Origin: Comamonas composti DSM 21721
Lineage (GTDB): Bacteria > Pseudomonadota > Gammaproteobacteria > Burkholderiales > Burkholderiaceae_C
Length of the DNA stretch: 64,000 nucleotides
Direction: 5' to 3'
Assembly: GCF_000429845.1 (NCBI RefSeq)
Contig: NZ_AUCQ01000023.1
Coordinates: 25,044-89,043, forward strand
The stretch's first letter is position 1. Each line of letters opens with the position of its first letter. A program made the position numbers and the translations under genes. The notes beneath the pieces were generated by a model that was not told the DNA's origin, did not search any database, and saw only the letters and a program-made list of their open reading frames with translations. Shown piece by piece: positions 35,968 to 46,000 of the stretch.

Positions 35968-36365
35968 GCTATCCCGTACAGAAAACCGATCAGCAGTGGC
36001 AGGACTTGCTTGAGGCCAAAAATGCCGAGCCACACGCCTTCGAAGTCACGCGCCGCGCCGCCACAGAGCGCCCGTTCACGGGCAAGTACGAGCAGTTCTG
36101 GGCCGACGGCAGCTACCACTGCATCTGCTGCGGAGCCAAGCTGTTCGACTCCCCCACCAAGTTCGACGCCGGCTGCGGCTGGCCCAGCTTCGACCAGGCC
36201 TTGCCAGGCGCGATTACCGAGATCGTGGACCGCAGCCACGGCATGCTGCGCACGGAAACCGTTTGCAGCCAATGCGGCGCGCACCTGGGCCATGTGTTCC
36301 CGGACGGACCCACGCAGACCGGGCTCAGGTATTGCATGAACTCGGCATCGCTGGAGTTCAAGTAA
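35964..36365 (+). CDS. msrB: Peptide-methionine (R)-S-oxide reductase MsrB
   Basis: A 133-residue enzyme that repairs methionine-R-sulfoxide in proteins. The zinc ligands are Cys53, Cys56, Cys101 and Cys104, and the catalytic cysteine is Cys124 in RYCMNSASL. No signal peptide, so cytoplasmic. The ATG at 35964 lies in the selO stop (ATGA). Coupling with selO suggests a small oxidative-stress operon. Confidence 0.96.
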   Translation: MSYPVQKTDQQWQDLLEAKNAEPHAFEVTRRAATERPFTGKYEQFWADGSYHCICCGAKLFDSPTKFDAGCGWPSFDQALPGAITEIVDRSHGMLRTETVCSQCGAHLGHVFPDGPTQTGLRYCMNSASLEFK

Positions 36366-36443
36366 GCGCCTGCTGAAAGCCGCAGCGCAGGCTCCAAGCA
36401 CCCTGCCCCCACACATCCCAGGACCCTTTTCCAGAGCAATTCC

Positions 36444-37184
36444 GTGAGCCACGACGCCCAGCAAATTCTTTCCGTTCTCGACGACTGCGCACAGTCCTTC
36501 AGCTTTCCCATGCTGGACAACGGCTATGTCTACCCGGCCGCGAGCCGGCTGAGCCTGTTTCGCTCCGCGCAGGACTGGTGCCTGGTCGTGGAGATCTTCG
36601 GTTTCTCCCCGAGGGCCGGACTGCCCGACGTCCAGATCCAGACCATGGGCAGCCGCGTCAAGCTCCAGCGCGGCCCCGAGGATTTTGCAGATTCTCTGGC
36701 CTATGCCAGCTACCTGGACAACAGCGCGCACAACGAATCGGCCTTTGTCTACCCGGTGGACGAAGGCGACTGGATCGATCCCGAGGACGGCGAGATGCTG
36801 GCCTCCGATGCCAGCACCCTGACACTCAGGGGGAAAAGCCTGGCCCTGCCGCCGCTGCAAGCCTATGCGGATGCAGGCATAGAGCTGGAGCAGGCACCGC
36901 GCGTGCAGGTCTTCGAGCTCGCGCGCTACCTGGCCCATGTGGAGCGCGATGCCGTGCTGGCCACACGCGAGGAGCGGCGCCTGTGCGTGCCCGACGAGCT
37001 CGAGGAGGTGCTGGTGCTGGATGCATGGCTGCATCCCGACCTGGCCGGTGACGAGCTGCCCAGCAGTAGCCACTGCCTGCAGATGCTGGCCCAGGTGCTG
37101 GCCGGAGCCCCGGCATCGACCTACAGGCCCGAGCAGGCGCCGAATACGCACTGGTCCCACTGGCCCGATGGCGGAACGCTCTGA
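36444..37184 (+). CDS. Conserved hypothetical protein (DUF7003-like)
   Basis: A 246-residue protein beginning at a GTG codon (36444). The stretch FPMLDNGYVYPAASRLSLFRSAQDWCLVVEIFGFSPRAGLP is well conserved in proteins I recall as DUF7003. No signal peptide or membrane segment. It follows msrB by 78 bases, on the same strand. The function is unknown. Confidence 0.72.
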   Translation: MSHDAQQILSVLDDCAQSFSFPMLDNGYVYPAASRLSLFRSAQDWCLVVEIFGFSPRAGLPDVQIQTMGSRVKLQRGPEDFADSLAYASYLDNSAHNESAFVYPVDEGDWIDPEDGEMLASDASTLTLRGKSLALPPLQAYADAGIELEQAPRVQVFELARYLAHVERDAVLATREERRLCVPDELEEVLVLDAWLHPDLAGDELPSSSHCLQMLAQVLAGAPASTYRPEQAPNTHWSHWPDGGTL

Positions 37185-37193
37185 GCCACGCCC

Positions 37194-37550
37194 ATGAGTC
37201 TTCCCCGCAAAGGCAGGCGCCGCATCGTGGTCGACGGCAGCGCCTATCTGTGGCGCATCAGGCAGCGCCCCACCTACACCCAGGGCCTGGCCTCGGCAGG
37301 GCTGAGCTTTGCCGTACAGCAGGAGAGTTCGCCTGCTTGCACCCTACTGGTGAGCCTGCAGACCCCGAGGCCGGACAACTGGATGGGACTTGAAGGAGCA
37401 ATCGTCACGTCAGCGCTCGTGGCCCGGACGATACGCCTGGCTCTGGCCCAAGGCTGGCGCCCGGAGCGCAGCGGCAGCGCGCTGTGCCTGCAGTTGGACG
37501 ATAGCGGCAGGCCCTCTGGCCCCGTCTCAAGCCCGGTTGAGCGCCCATGA
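37194..37550 (+). CDS. Small conserved hypothetical protein
   Basis: A 118-residue basic protein (RKGRRRIVVDGSAYLWRIRQRP at its start), nine bases after the previous gene and probably in its operon. I do not recognise a family with confidence. The middle reads ALVARTIRLALAQGWRPE, as in small proteins of uncertain function often encoded singly. The frame is supported by codon use and tight spacing. Confidence 0.6.
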   Translation: MSLPRKGRRRIVVDGSAYLWRIRQRPTYTQGLASAGLSFAVQQESSPACTLLVSLQTPRPDNWMGLEGAIVTSALVARTIRLALAQGWRPERSGSALCLQLDDSGRPSGPVSSPVERP

Positions 37551-37704
37551 ACCACCGGCAGGCCCTGCAGGACAGGCGAGTCGCGCGCAACACCTGCAGG
37601 CCAAGAGCCTGCGCGCGCTCCAGCCCCCAGCAAGAGCAGGCCCCGCAATGGCCTGCATGTCTGAAGGCCCAGGCATGCAGCACCCGGCGTGTGGCCACAG
37701 CGCC

Positions 37705-38715
37705 TCAGCGCCGGTACAAGGTGGCCGAGGGCGATTCGTCAAAGCGCTTTCTATAGGCGGCGGCAAACAGGCCGAAGCTTGCATACCCCCATTGCGCAGC
37801 CAGGTCGCGCACCGTCGCCCCCTGAGGGGCGAGCAGCAGCTCGGCACGCACGCCGCTCAGCCTGAGCTCGCGCAAGGCCTGCATGGGCGTGCAGCCTCGG
37901 AACTCGCGAAAGGCTGCGCTCAGCGTGCGCACGCTGACGCCCGCAACCGCGGCCAGCTCGCTCAGCGTAGGCGCCTGGCGTGCATGCTCGCGCATGTACT
38001 GCTCGGCGGCCAGCACATGCCGGGGCGCCAGGCGGTGCACGGTGGCGGCTTCAGGCTGGTCCAGTTGCTGGCGCCACAGCGTGAGCAAATGCATGCCCAG
38101 AGTCTCCTCAAGATGCCGGCCCAGCGGGCCCTGCTCCACGGCTTCGGGCATTTGCGTGATGCAGCGGCAGGCATAGGAGAGCAGCGCAATCCAGCTCGAC
38201 TGCGCGCCACCGAAGCGAAATTTGCAGCTCCACATGCGTTCGTCGGCAGGCCGGCCGAACCAGCGCTCGTAAAGCCCGGCCATGGCCTCGTGCGCAAAGG
38301 TCAGGTTCACCTGCAAATGCTCGGCATCCGCATCCAGCCGGTAGTGGGTGCGCGAGTTGTCGACCAGAAAGGCTTCGCCGATGCCGGTATCGCTATAGCT
38401 CTTGCCACAGGACCAGTGGCGTATGGCACCACGCAGCGTGGTCAGCACCATGCCCAGGCCGGCCTCGGCCGAGAACTCCCGCAGATGCACGGGAATGCCG
38501 TAGCTGAAGCGGCTGAGCGTGAAATGCCCTATGCGCACCGCATCCAGCACCGAGTCCGGCCTTCTGGCCGGCCCCTGGGGCGACGCCTCGTAAGGCATGT
38601 AGACCTGGCGGCACCAGTGCTGGACTTCATCCCAGTCGGAGGAAGCCACCAGCCGGTGTCGCAGGCTGGCAGCTCCCTGGGCATCGGTGATCAGGACATT
38701 GCGTATCGCGTCCAT
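37705..38715 (-). CDS. AraC-family transcriptional regulator
   Basis: A 336-residue regulator. The N-terminal half is an AraC-binding-like domain (HWCRQVYMPYEASPQ, YRLDADAEHLQVNLTF). The C-terminal double helix-turn-helix has APTLSELAAVAGVSVRTLSAAFREFRGCTPMQALRELRL and VRDLAAQWGYASFGLFAAAYRKRFDESPS. The start at 38715 (MDAIRN) is used. It lies 46 bases after the beta-lactamase-fold gene on the same strand, so the pair is probably cotranscribed and self-regulated. Confidence 0.9.
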   Translation of the reverse strand: MDAIRNVLITDAQGAASLRHRLVASSDWDEVQHWCRQVYMPYEASPQGPARRPDSVLDAVRIGHFTLSRFSYGIPVHLREFSAEAGLGMVLTTLRGAIRHWSCGKSYSDTGIGEAFLVDNSRTHYRLDADAEHLQVNLTFAHEAMAGLYERWFGRPADERMWSCKFRFGGAQSSWIALLSYACRCITQMPEAVEQGPLGRHLEETLGMHLLTLWRQQLDQPEAATVHRLAPRHVLAAEQYMREHARQAPTLSELAAVAGVSVRTLSAAFREFRGCTPMQALRELRLSGVRAELLLAPQGATVRDLAAQWGYASFGLFAAAYRKRFDESPSATLYRR

Positions 38716-38761
38716 GCAATCGTCTCCTTGCGGTGCTCTGCGACCGCAAGGCGCGGCGAAC

Positions 38762-39949
38762 TCAGCGCAGGTGATGGTAAATGGCCGACTCGAATTCCAC
38801 AAACGCCGGGTAGGAGACTGCATCCTGGAACGGCAGGATCTGCGTGGCCCAGAAGCCGCCTATGCCCGTGCTCTTGTCTATCCAGTAATAGCAATTGGCA
38901 AGGCCCGCCCACATCAGCGAGCCTGCAGCGCGCCCGCTCGGCGTGGGCTCGCGGTTGGTCATGAAGCTATAGGACCAGCCCTTGGGCGTGCCTGCAAAGA
39001 ATTCGCCCGAATTGCTCAGCGAGGCAATGGCGCCGGTCCAGCCGCCCGCGCTCAGCCCCATGGGCAACAGACCGTCGCGGGCCATGGCCTGCACGGTCTC
39101 AGGCTTGAGCACACGGCCATGGGGGCCGGCGCCATCGTTCAAGATCATGCGGATGAACTTCATGTATTCGCCCACGCTCGCATACAGTCCATGGCCGCCC
39201 ATGTCCATGGGCGGCGGCTCGGGCAGCACCAGATCGGGCAAGGGCGTAAGCCGGCCATCCGCCGCGCGGTCGTGAATCGTCACCCGCCGCGCACGCATGG
39301 CGTCCGTCATACCGAAGCCGATCTCCTGCATGCCTAGCGGCGCGAAGATGCGCTCGGCCATGACCGCACCCAGGCGCTTGCCACGCAGCTTCTCGACAAT
39401 CAGGCCCAGCCAGTCGATGTTCACGCCATAGCTCCAGGCCTCGCCCGGATCGTGCAGCAGCACGCTGCGTATGGACTCGGGGCTGCAGGAAACCACGGTG
39501 GGCAGGCCTTTGGCTTCGCGATACCGGAGGTCGTCGGCGCTGAAGAACTCGTAGGAAAAGCCGGCCGTGTGCAGCATCAGGTCATTGACCGTGATCTTGC
39601 GCCTGGGCGCGCGCGTCACGGGCTGGCCCTGGGCATCAAAGCCCTGGAGCACTTCGATGCGATCTATCTCGGGCAGATACTTGCCGGCCTCGTCCTCCAG
39701 CGTCAGCAACCCCTCCTCCACGAGCTGCATGATGCAGGTGCCGGTCAAGGCCTTGGTGGTGGAGAACAGCGCAAACACCGCGTCCGTGCCCATGGGCAGA
39801 TCGCGGCCCAGCTCACGCGTGCCCGCCGCACCTTCATAGAAATTGCCGTCACGGTCCGTGGCCATGGCCACCACACCGGGCACTCCGCCATGGCGTGTGG
39901 CAGTCTGGGCAAGTATGGCGTCAAGTGCGATCCTGACATTCATCTTCAT
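38762..39949 (-). CDS. Beta-lactamase-fold serine hydrolase (EstB/class C-like)
   Basis: A 395-residue serine hydrolase of the penicillin-binding-protein fold. The nucleophile motif is FSTTKAL (SxxK) and the second motif is the tyrosine in WSYGVNIDWLG (YxN). No signal peptide is seen, so it is likely a cytoplasmic esterase or amidase rather than a true secreted beta-lactamase. It is upstream of an AraC regulator. The substrate is unknown. Confidence 0.85.
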   Translation of the reverse strand: MKMNVRIALDAILAQTATRHGGVPGVVAMATDRDGNFYEGAAGTRELGRDLPMGTDAVFALFSTTKALTGTCIMQLVEEGLLTLEDEAGKYLPEIDRIEVLQGFDAQGQPVTRAPRRKITVNDLMLHTAGFSYEFFSADDLRYREAKGLPTVVSCSPESIRSVLLHDPGEAWSYGVNIDWLGLIVEKLRGKRLGAVMAERIFAPLGMQEIGFGMTDAMRARRVTIHDRAADGRLTPLPDLVLPEPPPMDMGGHGLYASVGEYMKFIRMILNDGAGPHGRVLKPETVQAMARDGLLPMGLSAGGWTGAIASLSNSGEFFAGTPKGWSYSFMTNREPTPSGRAAGSLMWAGLANCYYWIDKSTGIGGFWATQILPFQDAVSYPAFVEFESAIYHHLR

Positions 39950-40180
39950 TGCATGTCTCCTTGATTGTTATGCGCCCCTGAAGGCCGTGGCCGCAAGCGC
40001 TGCAGCCATGCTCCATGGACAGCGCAAATCTAGTCCCCGGACCTGACTCCGGCGATCTGTATCCGGCAAGCCCCTGTCTCCATCCGGCAGAAAATGCCAT
40101 CGCAGATGGCGCCCTGCGCATGTTTTGAGCTTGGTTCATACTCGCGGGCCTGGCAGAGAAAAAACAAGCACAAAACAAAC

Positions 40181-41110
40181 ATGAGCACAGCAGCATCGAG
40201 CACCGCGCCTTCGGGCATGCGCCAGGCAGACTGGATCAACGCCCTTGTCGTCATCGTGATCTGGGGCCTGAACTTCGTGGTCATGAAATGGGGCCTGGAC
40301 ACGATCTCGCCCATGCTGCTGTGCGCGCTGCGCTTCATGGCGGCCTCACTGCCGTTCCTGCTGTTCGTGCGCCCGCCCAAAAGCGTTTCCTGGGGTCTGC
40401 TCGCGGCCTACGGCCTGGTCCAGGGCGTGGGCCAGTTCGGCCTGCTGTTCACGGCCATGCGGCTGGGCATGCCGGCCGGCATGGCCTCGGTGGTGCTTCA
40501 GACCCAGGCCTTCATCACCATGCTGCTGGCCGCAGCCCTGCTGGCAGAAAAGCCCCAGCGCTGGCAGTGGCTGGGACTGTTCGTGGCCCTGGCCGGCCTG
40601 ATGCTGATAGGAGCCACCCATGGCAGTGGCGCAGCCGGCATGTCACTGACGGCTTTCATCTGCACCCTGGGTGCGGCCGGCATGTGGGCGGGATCAAACC
40701 TGCTCACGCGCCTGGCCGCGAAGAACGGGCCTTACGAGCCCGTGTCCTTCATCGTCTGGTCCAGCCTGTTCCCCATCCTGCCTTTGCTGCTGCTCTCGGC
40801 CTGGCTCGATGGTACGGATTCCATGCAGCAGCAACTGCTGGCTCTTGGCTGGCGCGAGATGGGCGTGATCGCCTATCTGGCCCTGCTCTCGACCCTGCTC
40901 GGCTATGGGCTGTGGACGCGCTTGCTGCAGCGCTATGCGGCCAGCACCGTGGCCCCGCTATCCCTGCTCGTGCCCGTGATCGGCCTGCTCTCGGCCATGC
41001 TGCTGCTGGGCGAGCTCCCATCCTGGCTGCAATGGCTGGGCACGCTGGGCGTGCTGCTGGGCATGGTCGTGAATCAGTTTGGCGGCAAATGGGGCAGATC
41101 GGGCCGCTGA
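40181..41110 (+). CDS. EamA-family (DMT) transporter
   Basis: A 309-residue membrane protein with ten hydrophobic segments in two EamA repeats; the first opens INALVVIVIWGLNFVVMKWGLD and the second ends LGELPSWLQWLGTLGVLLGM. Members export amino acids or metabolites. The start at 40181 (MSTAAS) is used; the upstream frame extension lacks a family match. Its 3' end overlaps the convergent tetR-type gene by 37 bases. Confidence 0.9.
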   Translation: MSTAASSTAPSGMRQADWINALVVIVIWGLNFVVMKWGLDTISPMLLCALRFMAASLPFLLFVRPPKSVSWGLLAAYGLVQGVGQFGLLFTAMRLGMPAGMASVVLQTQAFITMLLAAALLAEKPQRWQWLGLFVALAGLMLIGATHGSGAAGMSLTAFICTLGAAGMWAGSNLLTRLAAKNGPYEPVSFIVWSSLFPILPLLLLSAWLDGTDSMQQQLLALGWREMGVIAYLALLSTLLGYGLWTRLLQRYAASTVAPLSLLVPVIGLLSAMLLLGELPSWLQWLGTLGVLLGMVVNQFGGKWGRSGR

Positions 41111-41652
41111 GCCTGGCTGCCCTGCAAGAAGGCGCGCTCCACCAGTGAGGCCAGTTCGGCCCGGGCCACGCGGCCACGGCGTTCGGCGTCGGCCAGGCCG
41201 AGCAGTGTGGAAATCCAGATTTCTGCCAGCGCAGCTGCGCTGAAGTCGATGCGAAACACGCCCTGCTGCTGCCCCCGCAGGAAAAAAGCATCCAGCTGCT
41301 CGTCCCAGTGCGCGCTTTCGTCCACAGCGGCGTCCACTTCCTTCCAGTAATAGGTCAGAAAACCGACGAATTCACGCTGCTCCAGGTTCAGTGCTGTCAG
41401 GCGCTGCAGGGCCTGCAGCGGGTGATCTTCCTGCAGCCTGGCCTGGGCCAAGGCGGCCGACATGGTCTGCATGCTGTGGGCCAGCAGCCTGGCCACCAGA
41501 TCTTCGCGCGTGCGGCTGAAGCGGTAGAGCGTGGCCTTGCTGATGCCTATGGCCTTGGCCAGCTCCTGCAACGAAGCTCGGGGATGGTTGGTCAAGGCCA
41601 AAGCCAAAGCCGGCAGTATGGATACCTCTTGGGCGGGGCTGCTTGCAGTCAT
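41074..41652 (-). CDS. TetR-family repressor of the RND efflux operon
   Basis: A 192-residue regulator. The N-terminal helix-turn-helix reads ASLQELAKAIGISKATLYRFSRTREDLVARLL. The C-terminal ligand domain has a tryptophan-rich helix (LTYYWKEVDAAVDESAHW). It is divergent from a three-gene RND efflux operon with a 181-base gap containing a palindrome, which is the usual layout of a local repressor and its pump. The inducer is unknown. Confidence 0.9.
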   Translation of the reverse strand: MTASSPAQEVSILPALALALTNHPRASLQELAKAIGISKATLYRFSRTREDLVARLLAHSMQTMSAALAQARLQEDHPLQALQRLTALNLEQREFVGFLTYYWKEVDAAVDESAHWDEQLDAFFLRGQQQGVFRIDFSAAALAEIWISTLLGLADAERRGRVARAELASLVERAFLQGSQAQRPDLPHLPPN

Positions 41653-41759
41653 GGAATGGTTCTCACCTCCGTTTGAAACGAAAAAGATTCAACTCGAGCA
41701 ATATTGTGCCTTTCAGAAGGTGTGACTTCTGTCTCCGAGGTAAAGATTGACCTCACAAT

Positions 41760-41783
41760 AAATGAACCTTTTTCGATTCATTT
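41760..41783. promoter_or_regulatory. Palindrome in the tetR/RND divergent promoter region
   Basis: aaatgaa (41760-41766) and ttcattt (41777-41783) form an inverted repeat with a ten-base spacer. It lies about 50 bases before the adaptor gene and is a candidate TetR operator. A TTGACC -35-like box is just upstream. Confidence 0.45.
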
Positions 41784-41833
41784 GGATTTTTGAAATACTA
41801 TCCAACACTTTCAAGAATTCAAAAGATAGCGTC

Positions 41834-43042
41834 ATGTCTATGCGACACCCCGGTCTGTGGCGGCCTGTGGCCACGGCGGCATTGCTGGTCCTGCTGGCCG
41901 GCTGCGGCAAATCTCCCGAAACCAATGCCTCCGGCGCCGCACCCGAGCCCGTGGATGTGCTGGCGGTTCAAACCCAGGCCTTTACCGTCAGCAGCGAGCT
42001 GCCGGGCCGTGTGGAGCCGGTGCGTGTGGCCGAGGTGCGCGCCCGCGTGCCCGGCATTGTGCTGAGCCGCCATTTCCGTGAAGGGGCCGACGTCAAGGCC
42101 GGCGAGCTGCTGTTCCGCATCGACCCAGCGCCCCTGCGCGCCGCGCTGTCGCGCGCCCAGGGCGAGCTGGCACGTGCCGAGGCGGCCCTGGCCGAGGCCC
42201 AGGCCCTGCTGCGCCGCTATGAGCCCCTGGTGGCCATCGAGGCGGTGAGCCGCCAGGACTTTGACAGCGCCCAGGCGGCCCAGCGCAGTGCCAAGGCCGC
42301 GCGCCAGTCGGCCCTGGCCGAGGTGGAGGCCGCCCGGCTCAACCTGGACTACACCGAGGTCAAGGCGCCCATTGCCGGCCGCATAGGCCGTGCGCTGGTG
42401 ACCGAGGGCGCGCTGGTGGGCCAGAACGAGGCCACACCCATGACCTTGATCCAGCAGATCTCGCCGGTGTATGTGGACTTCCAGCAGCCTGCGGCCGAGG
42501 CCCAGCGCCTGCGCGTGGCCATGGCCGAGGGCAAGCTCCAGGGCGCCTCGGGCAAGGATGCGCCAGTAAGCCTGATCTTGGAGGGCACCAGCGTGCAGCG
42601 CCAGGGCAAGCTGCTGTTCTCCGACATCAGCGTGGACCGTGCCACCGGCCAGCTGTCGCTGCGCGGTGAGTTCGACAACCGCGACGGCCTGCTGCTGCCC
42701 GGCATGTATGTGCGCGTGCAACTCCACCAGGGCCAGGACCCTGCCGCCATCCTGCTGCCCCAGCGTGCCGTGCAGCGCGGTGCCGACGGCAGCGCCCATG
42801 TGCTGGTGGTCGACCAGGAACAGAAGGCCCAGATCCGCCCGGTGCGCACCGGTGCCATGCAGGGTGCGCTGTGGCAGATCACCGAAGGGCTGGTGCCCGG
42901 TGACCAGGTCATTGTGGGCCGCATGGCCAAGATCCAGCCCGGCAGCAAGGTCGCTCCCGCGCCTGTGAAGCCCAAGGCCGCGGACGCTGCAGCATCGGAG
43001 GCCGCCGCCCCCGAAGCCCCTGCGCCCGCCGCAACGAAATAA
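41834..43042 (+). CDS. RND efflux periplasmic adaptor lipoprotein (AcrA/MexA family)
   Basis: A 402-residue adaptor. The signal peptide ends in a lipobox (VLLAGC), so the mature protein is anchored in the inner membrane by an N-terminal lipid. The barrel-sandwich domain (VARVPGIVLSRHFREGADVKAGELLFRIDP-like region), a helical hairpin rich in alanine and glutamine, and a beta-barrel (VYVDFQQPAAE) follow. The tail is alanine/proline rich. The start at 41834 gives a proper signal peptide. It is the first gene of the pump operon, six bases before the permease. Confidence 0.93.
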   Translation: MSMRHPGLWRPVATAALLVLLAGCGKSPETNASGAAPEPVDVLAVQTQAFTVSSELPGRVEPVRVAEVRARVPGIVLSRHFREGADVKAGELLFRIDPAPLRAALSRAQGELARAEAALAEAQALLRRYEPLVAIEAVSRQDFDSAQAAQRSAKAARQSALAEVEAARLNLDYTEVKAPIAGRIGRALVTEGALVGQNEATPMTLIQQISPVYVDFQQPAAEAQRLRVAMAEGKLQGASGKDAPVSLILEGTSVQRQGKLLFSDISVDRATGQLSLRGEFDNRDGLLLPGMYVRVQLHQGQDPAAILLPQRAVQRGADGSAHVLVVDQEQKAQIRPVRTGAMQGALWQITEGLVPGDQVIVGRMAKIQPGSKVAPAPVKPKAADAAASEAAAPEAPAPAATK

Positions 43043-43048
43043 AGCGAT

Positions 43049-46000
43049 ATGTCCCAGTTTTTCATCAACCGCCCCAATTTCGCCTGGGTGGTGGCCATCT
43101 TCATCACCTTGGCGGGCCTGCTGTCCATCACCGCTTTGCCGGTGTCGCAGTTCCCGAACGTGGCGCCGCCCCAGATTTCGATCTGGTCGTCCTACCCGGG
43201 CGCCTCGGCCACCACGGTCATGGAATCCGTGACCAGCGTGATCGAAGAGGAACTCAACGGCACCAAGGGCCTGCTGTACTTTGATTCGTCCAGCGACTCC
43301 ACGGGCCAGTCCGAAATCTCGGCCACATTCGCACCGGGCACCGACCCGGCCATGGCCCAAGTGGAGGTGCAAAACCGCATCAAAAAAGCCGAGGCACGCC
43401 TGCCTGGCGCGGTGATGCAAATGGGCCTGCAGGTGGAGCAGGCCAGCGCCAACTTTCTGCTGATTTACTCGCTGACCTACAAGGGCGACGACACGGGCAA
43501 GAACGAGGTGGCCCTGTCCGACTACGCCGTGCGCAGCGTGAACAACGAAATCCGCCGCATTCCCGGCGTGGGCAAGGTGCAGTTCTTCAGCGCCGACGTG
43601 GCCATGCGCGTGTGGATCGACCCGCAGAAACTGCTGGGCTACGGCCTGTCGGTGGCCGATGTGAATGCCGCCATTGCCGCGCAAAACGTGCAAGTGCCCG
43701 CAGGCAGCTTTGGCGCCCAGCCGGGCTCGCCCGAGCAGGAGTTGAGCGCTTCCATCGTGGTGCATGGTGCCTTGAGCTCGCCCGAGGAATTCGGCCATAT
43801 CGTGCTGCGCGCCAAGGGCGACGGCGCCACCGTGCGCCTGGCCGATGTGGCCCGCCTGGAAGTGGGCCAGCTGGACTACACCTTCTCCTCGCGCGAAGAC
43901 GGTCGCAAGGGCGTGGCCGCCGCCGTGCAGCTGGCGCCCGGCGCCAATGCCCTGGCCACCTCCAAGGCCGTCAAGGCGCGCCTGGCCGAGCTGTCCCAGA
44001 ACTTCCCCAGCGACATCCAGTATTCCGTGCCCTATGACACCTCGCGCTTTGTGCAGGTGGCCATCGGCAAGGTGATCCAGACCCTGATCGAGGCCGTGGT
44101 GCTGGTGTTTCTGGTGATGTGGCTGTTTCTGCAGAACCTGCGCTACACGCTGATCCCCACCATCGTGGTGCCGGTGTGTCTGGCGGGCACGCTGGCCGTG
44201 ATGTATGGCCTGGGCTTCTCGGTGAACATGATGACCATGTTCGGCATGGTGCTGGCCATTGGCATCCTGGTGGATGACGCCATCGTGGTGGTGGAGAACG
44301 TGGAGCGCCTCATGGCGGAGGAGGGCTTAAGCCCACGCGAGGCCACCATCAAGGCCATGCAGCAGGTCTCGGGCGCGATTGTAGGCATCACCCTGGTGCT
44401 GTCTGCGGTGTTCATACCGCTGGCTTTCATGAGCGGATCGGTGGGGGTGATCTACCGCCAGTTCTCGCTGTCGCTGGCCGTGTCCATTCTGTTCTCGGGC
44501 TTTTTGGCGCTGACCTTCACGCCGGCGCTGTGTGCCACATTGCTCCAGCCCATTCCCCAGGGCGCGCACCATGCAAAGCGCGGCTTTTTCGGCTGGTTCA
44601 ACCGCCGCTTTGCGCGGCTGACGGAGCGCTTCAACCTGCTGAACCAGAAGCTGGCCCGGCGCGTGGGCCGCTCTATGCTGCTCTACGCCGCCCTGGTCGG
44701 CCTGCTGGGCGGCATGTATGTGCGCATGCCCGAGTCCTTTGTGCCGTATGAGGACATGGGCTACTACATCGTCAGCCTGCAGCTGCCCCCAGGCGCCACC
44801 GAGTCGCGCACCGCAGCCATGGTGCGCGATATGGAAGCCTATCTGCAGGAACGCCCCGCCACCGAGCAGGTGGAGTTCTTGCTGGGCTGGAGCTTCTCTG
44901 GCTCGGGCCAGAACGCGGCCATGGCCTTCATCACGCTCAAGGACTGGTCGCTGCGCACACCCGCGCAGGCCTCCTGGCATGAAGTCGAAGCCTTTAACAA
45001 GCGCTTTGGCAGCATCCAGGACGGTACGGCCATGGCGGTGGACCCACCGCCCATTGATGGCCTGGGCAATTCCGGCGGCTTCTCGCTGCGCCTGCAGGAC
45101 CGTGCCAATCTGGGCCGCGAAGCCTTGGTGGATGCCCGCAACGAGTTGCTGAAAAAAGCCAATGCCTCGCCCGTCATCGCCTACGCCATGATGGAAAACC
45201 TGGAAGATGCGCCCCAGCTGCGCCTGGATATAGACCGCCGCCAGGCCATGGCCCAGGGCGTGGACTTCACCGCCATCAGCACGGCGCTGTCCACCGCCTA
45301 CGGCTCGGCCGTGATCAACGAGTTCCCCAACGCCGGCCGCCTGCAGCGCGTGGTGGTGCAGGCCGATACCGCGGCGCGCATGAAGCCCGAAGACCTGCTG
45401 CGCCTGTATGTGCCCAATGACCAGGGCCAGCAGGTGCCACTGGCCTCGTTTGCCACGGTGAAGTGGGAAATGGGCCCGGTGCAGATCTCGCGCTACAACG
45501 GCTATCCGGCCTTCCGCATCTCGGGCGACGCCAAGCCCGGCTACACCACGGGCCAGGCCATGGCCGAGCTGGAGCGCATAGCTGCCGGGCTACCCCAGGG
45601 CATTGGCTATGAATGGACCGGCCTGTCCTATCAGGAACGGGCTGCAGGTGCCCAGGCACCCAAGCTGTTTGCGCTGGCGATTCTGGTGGTGTTCCTGCTG
45701 CTGGTGGCCTTGTACGAAAGCTGGAGCATTCCGGCCTCGGTGATGCTCATTGTGCCCATTGGTGCCCTGGGCGCCGTGGCGGCGGTCTCGGCCGTGGGCC
45801 TGGCCAACGATGTGTACTTCAAGGTGGGACTGATCACCATCATCGGCCTGGCAGCCAAGAACGCGATCTTGATCGTGGAGTTCGCCAAAAGCCTGCATGA
45901 GCAGGGCCTGAGCCTGCGGGATGCCGCCTTGCAGGCCGCACGCCTGCGCTTTCGGCCCATCATCATGACCTCGCTGGCCTTCATCCTGGGCGTGGTACCG

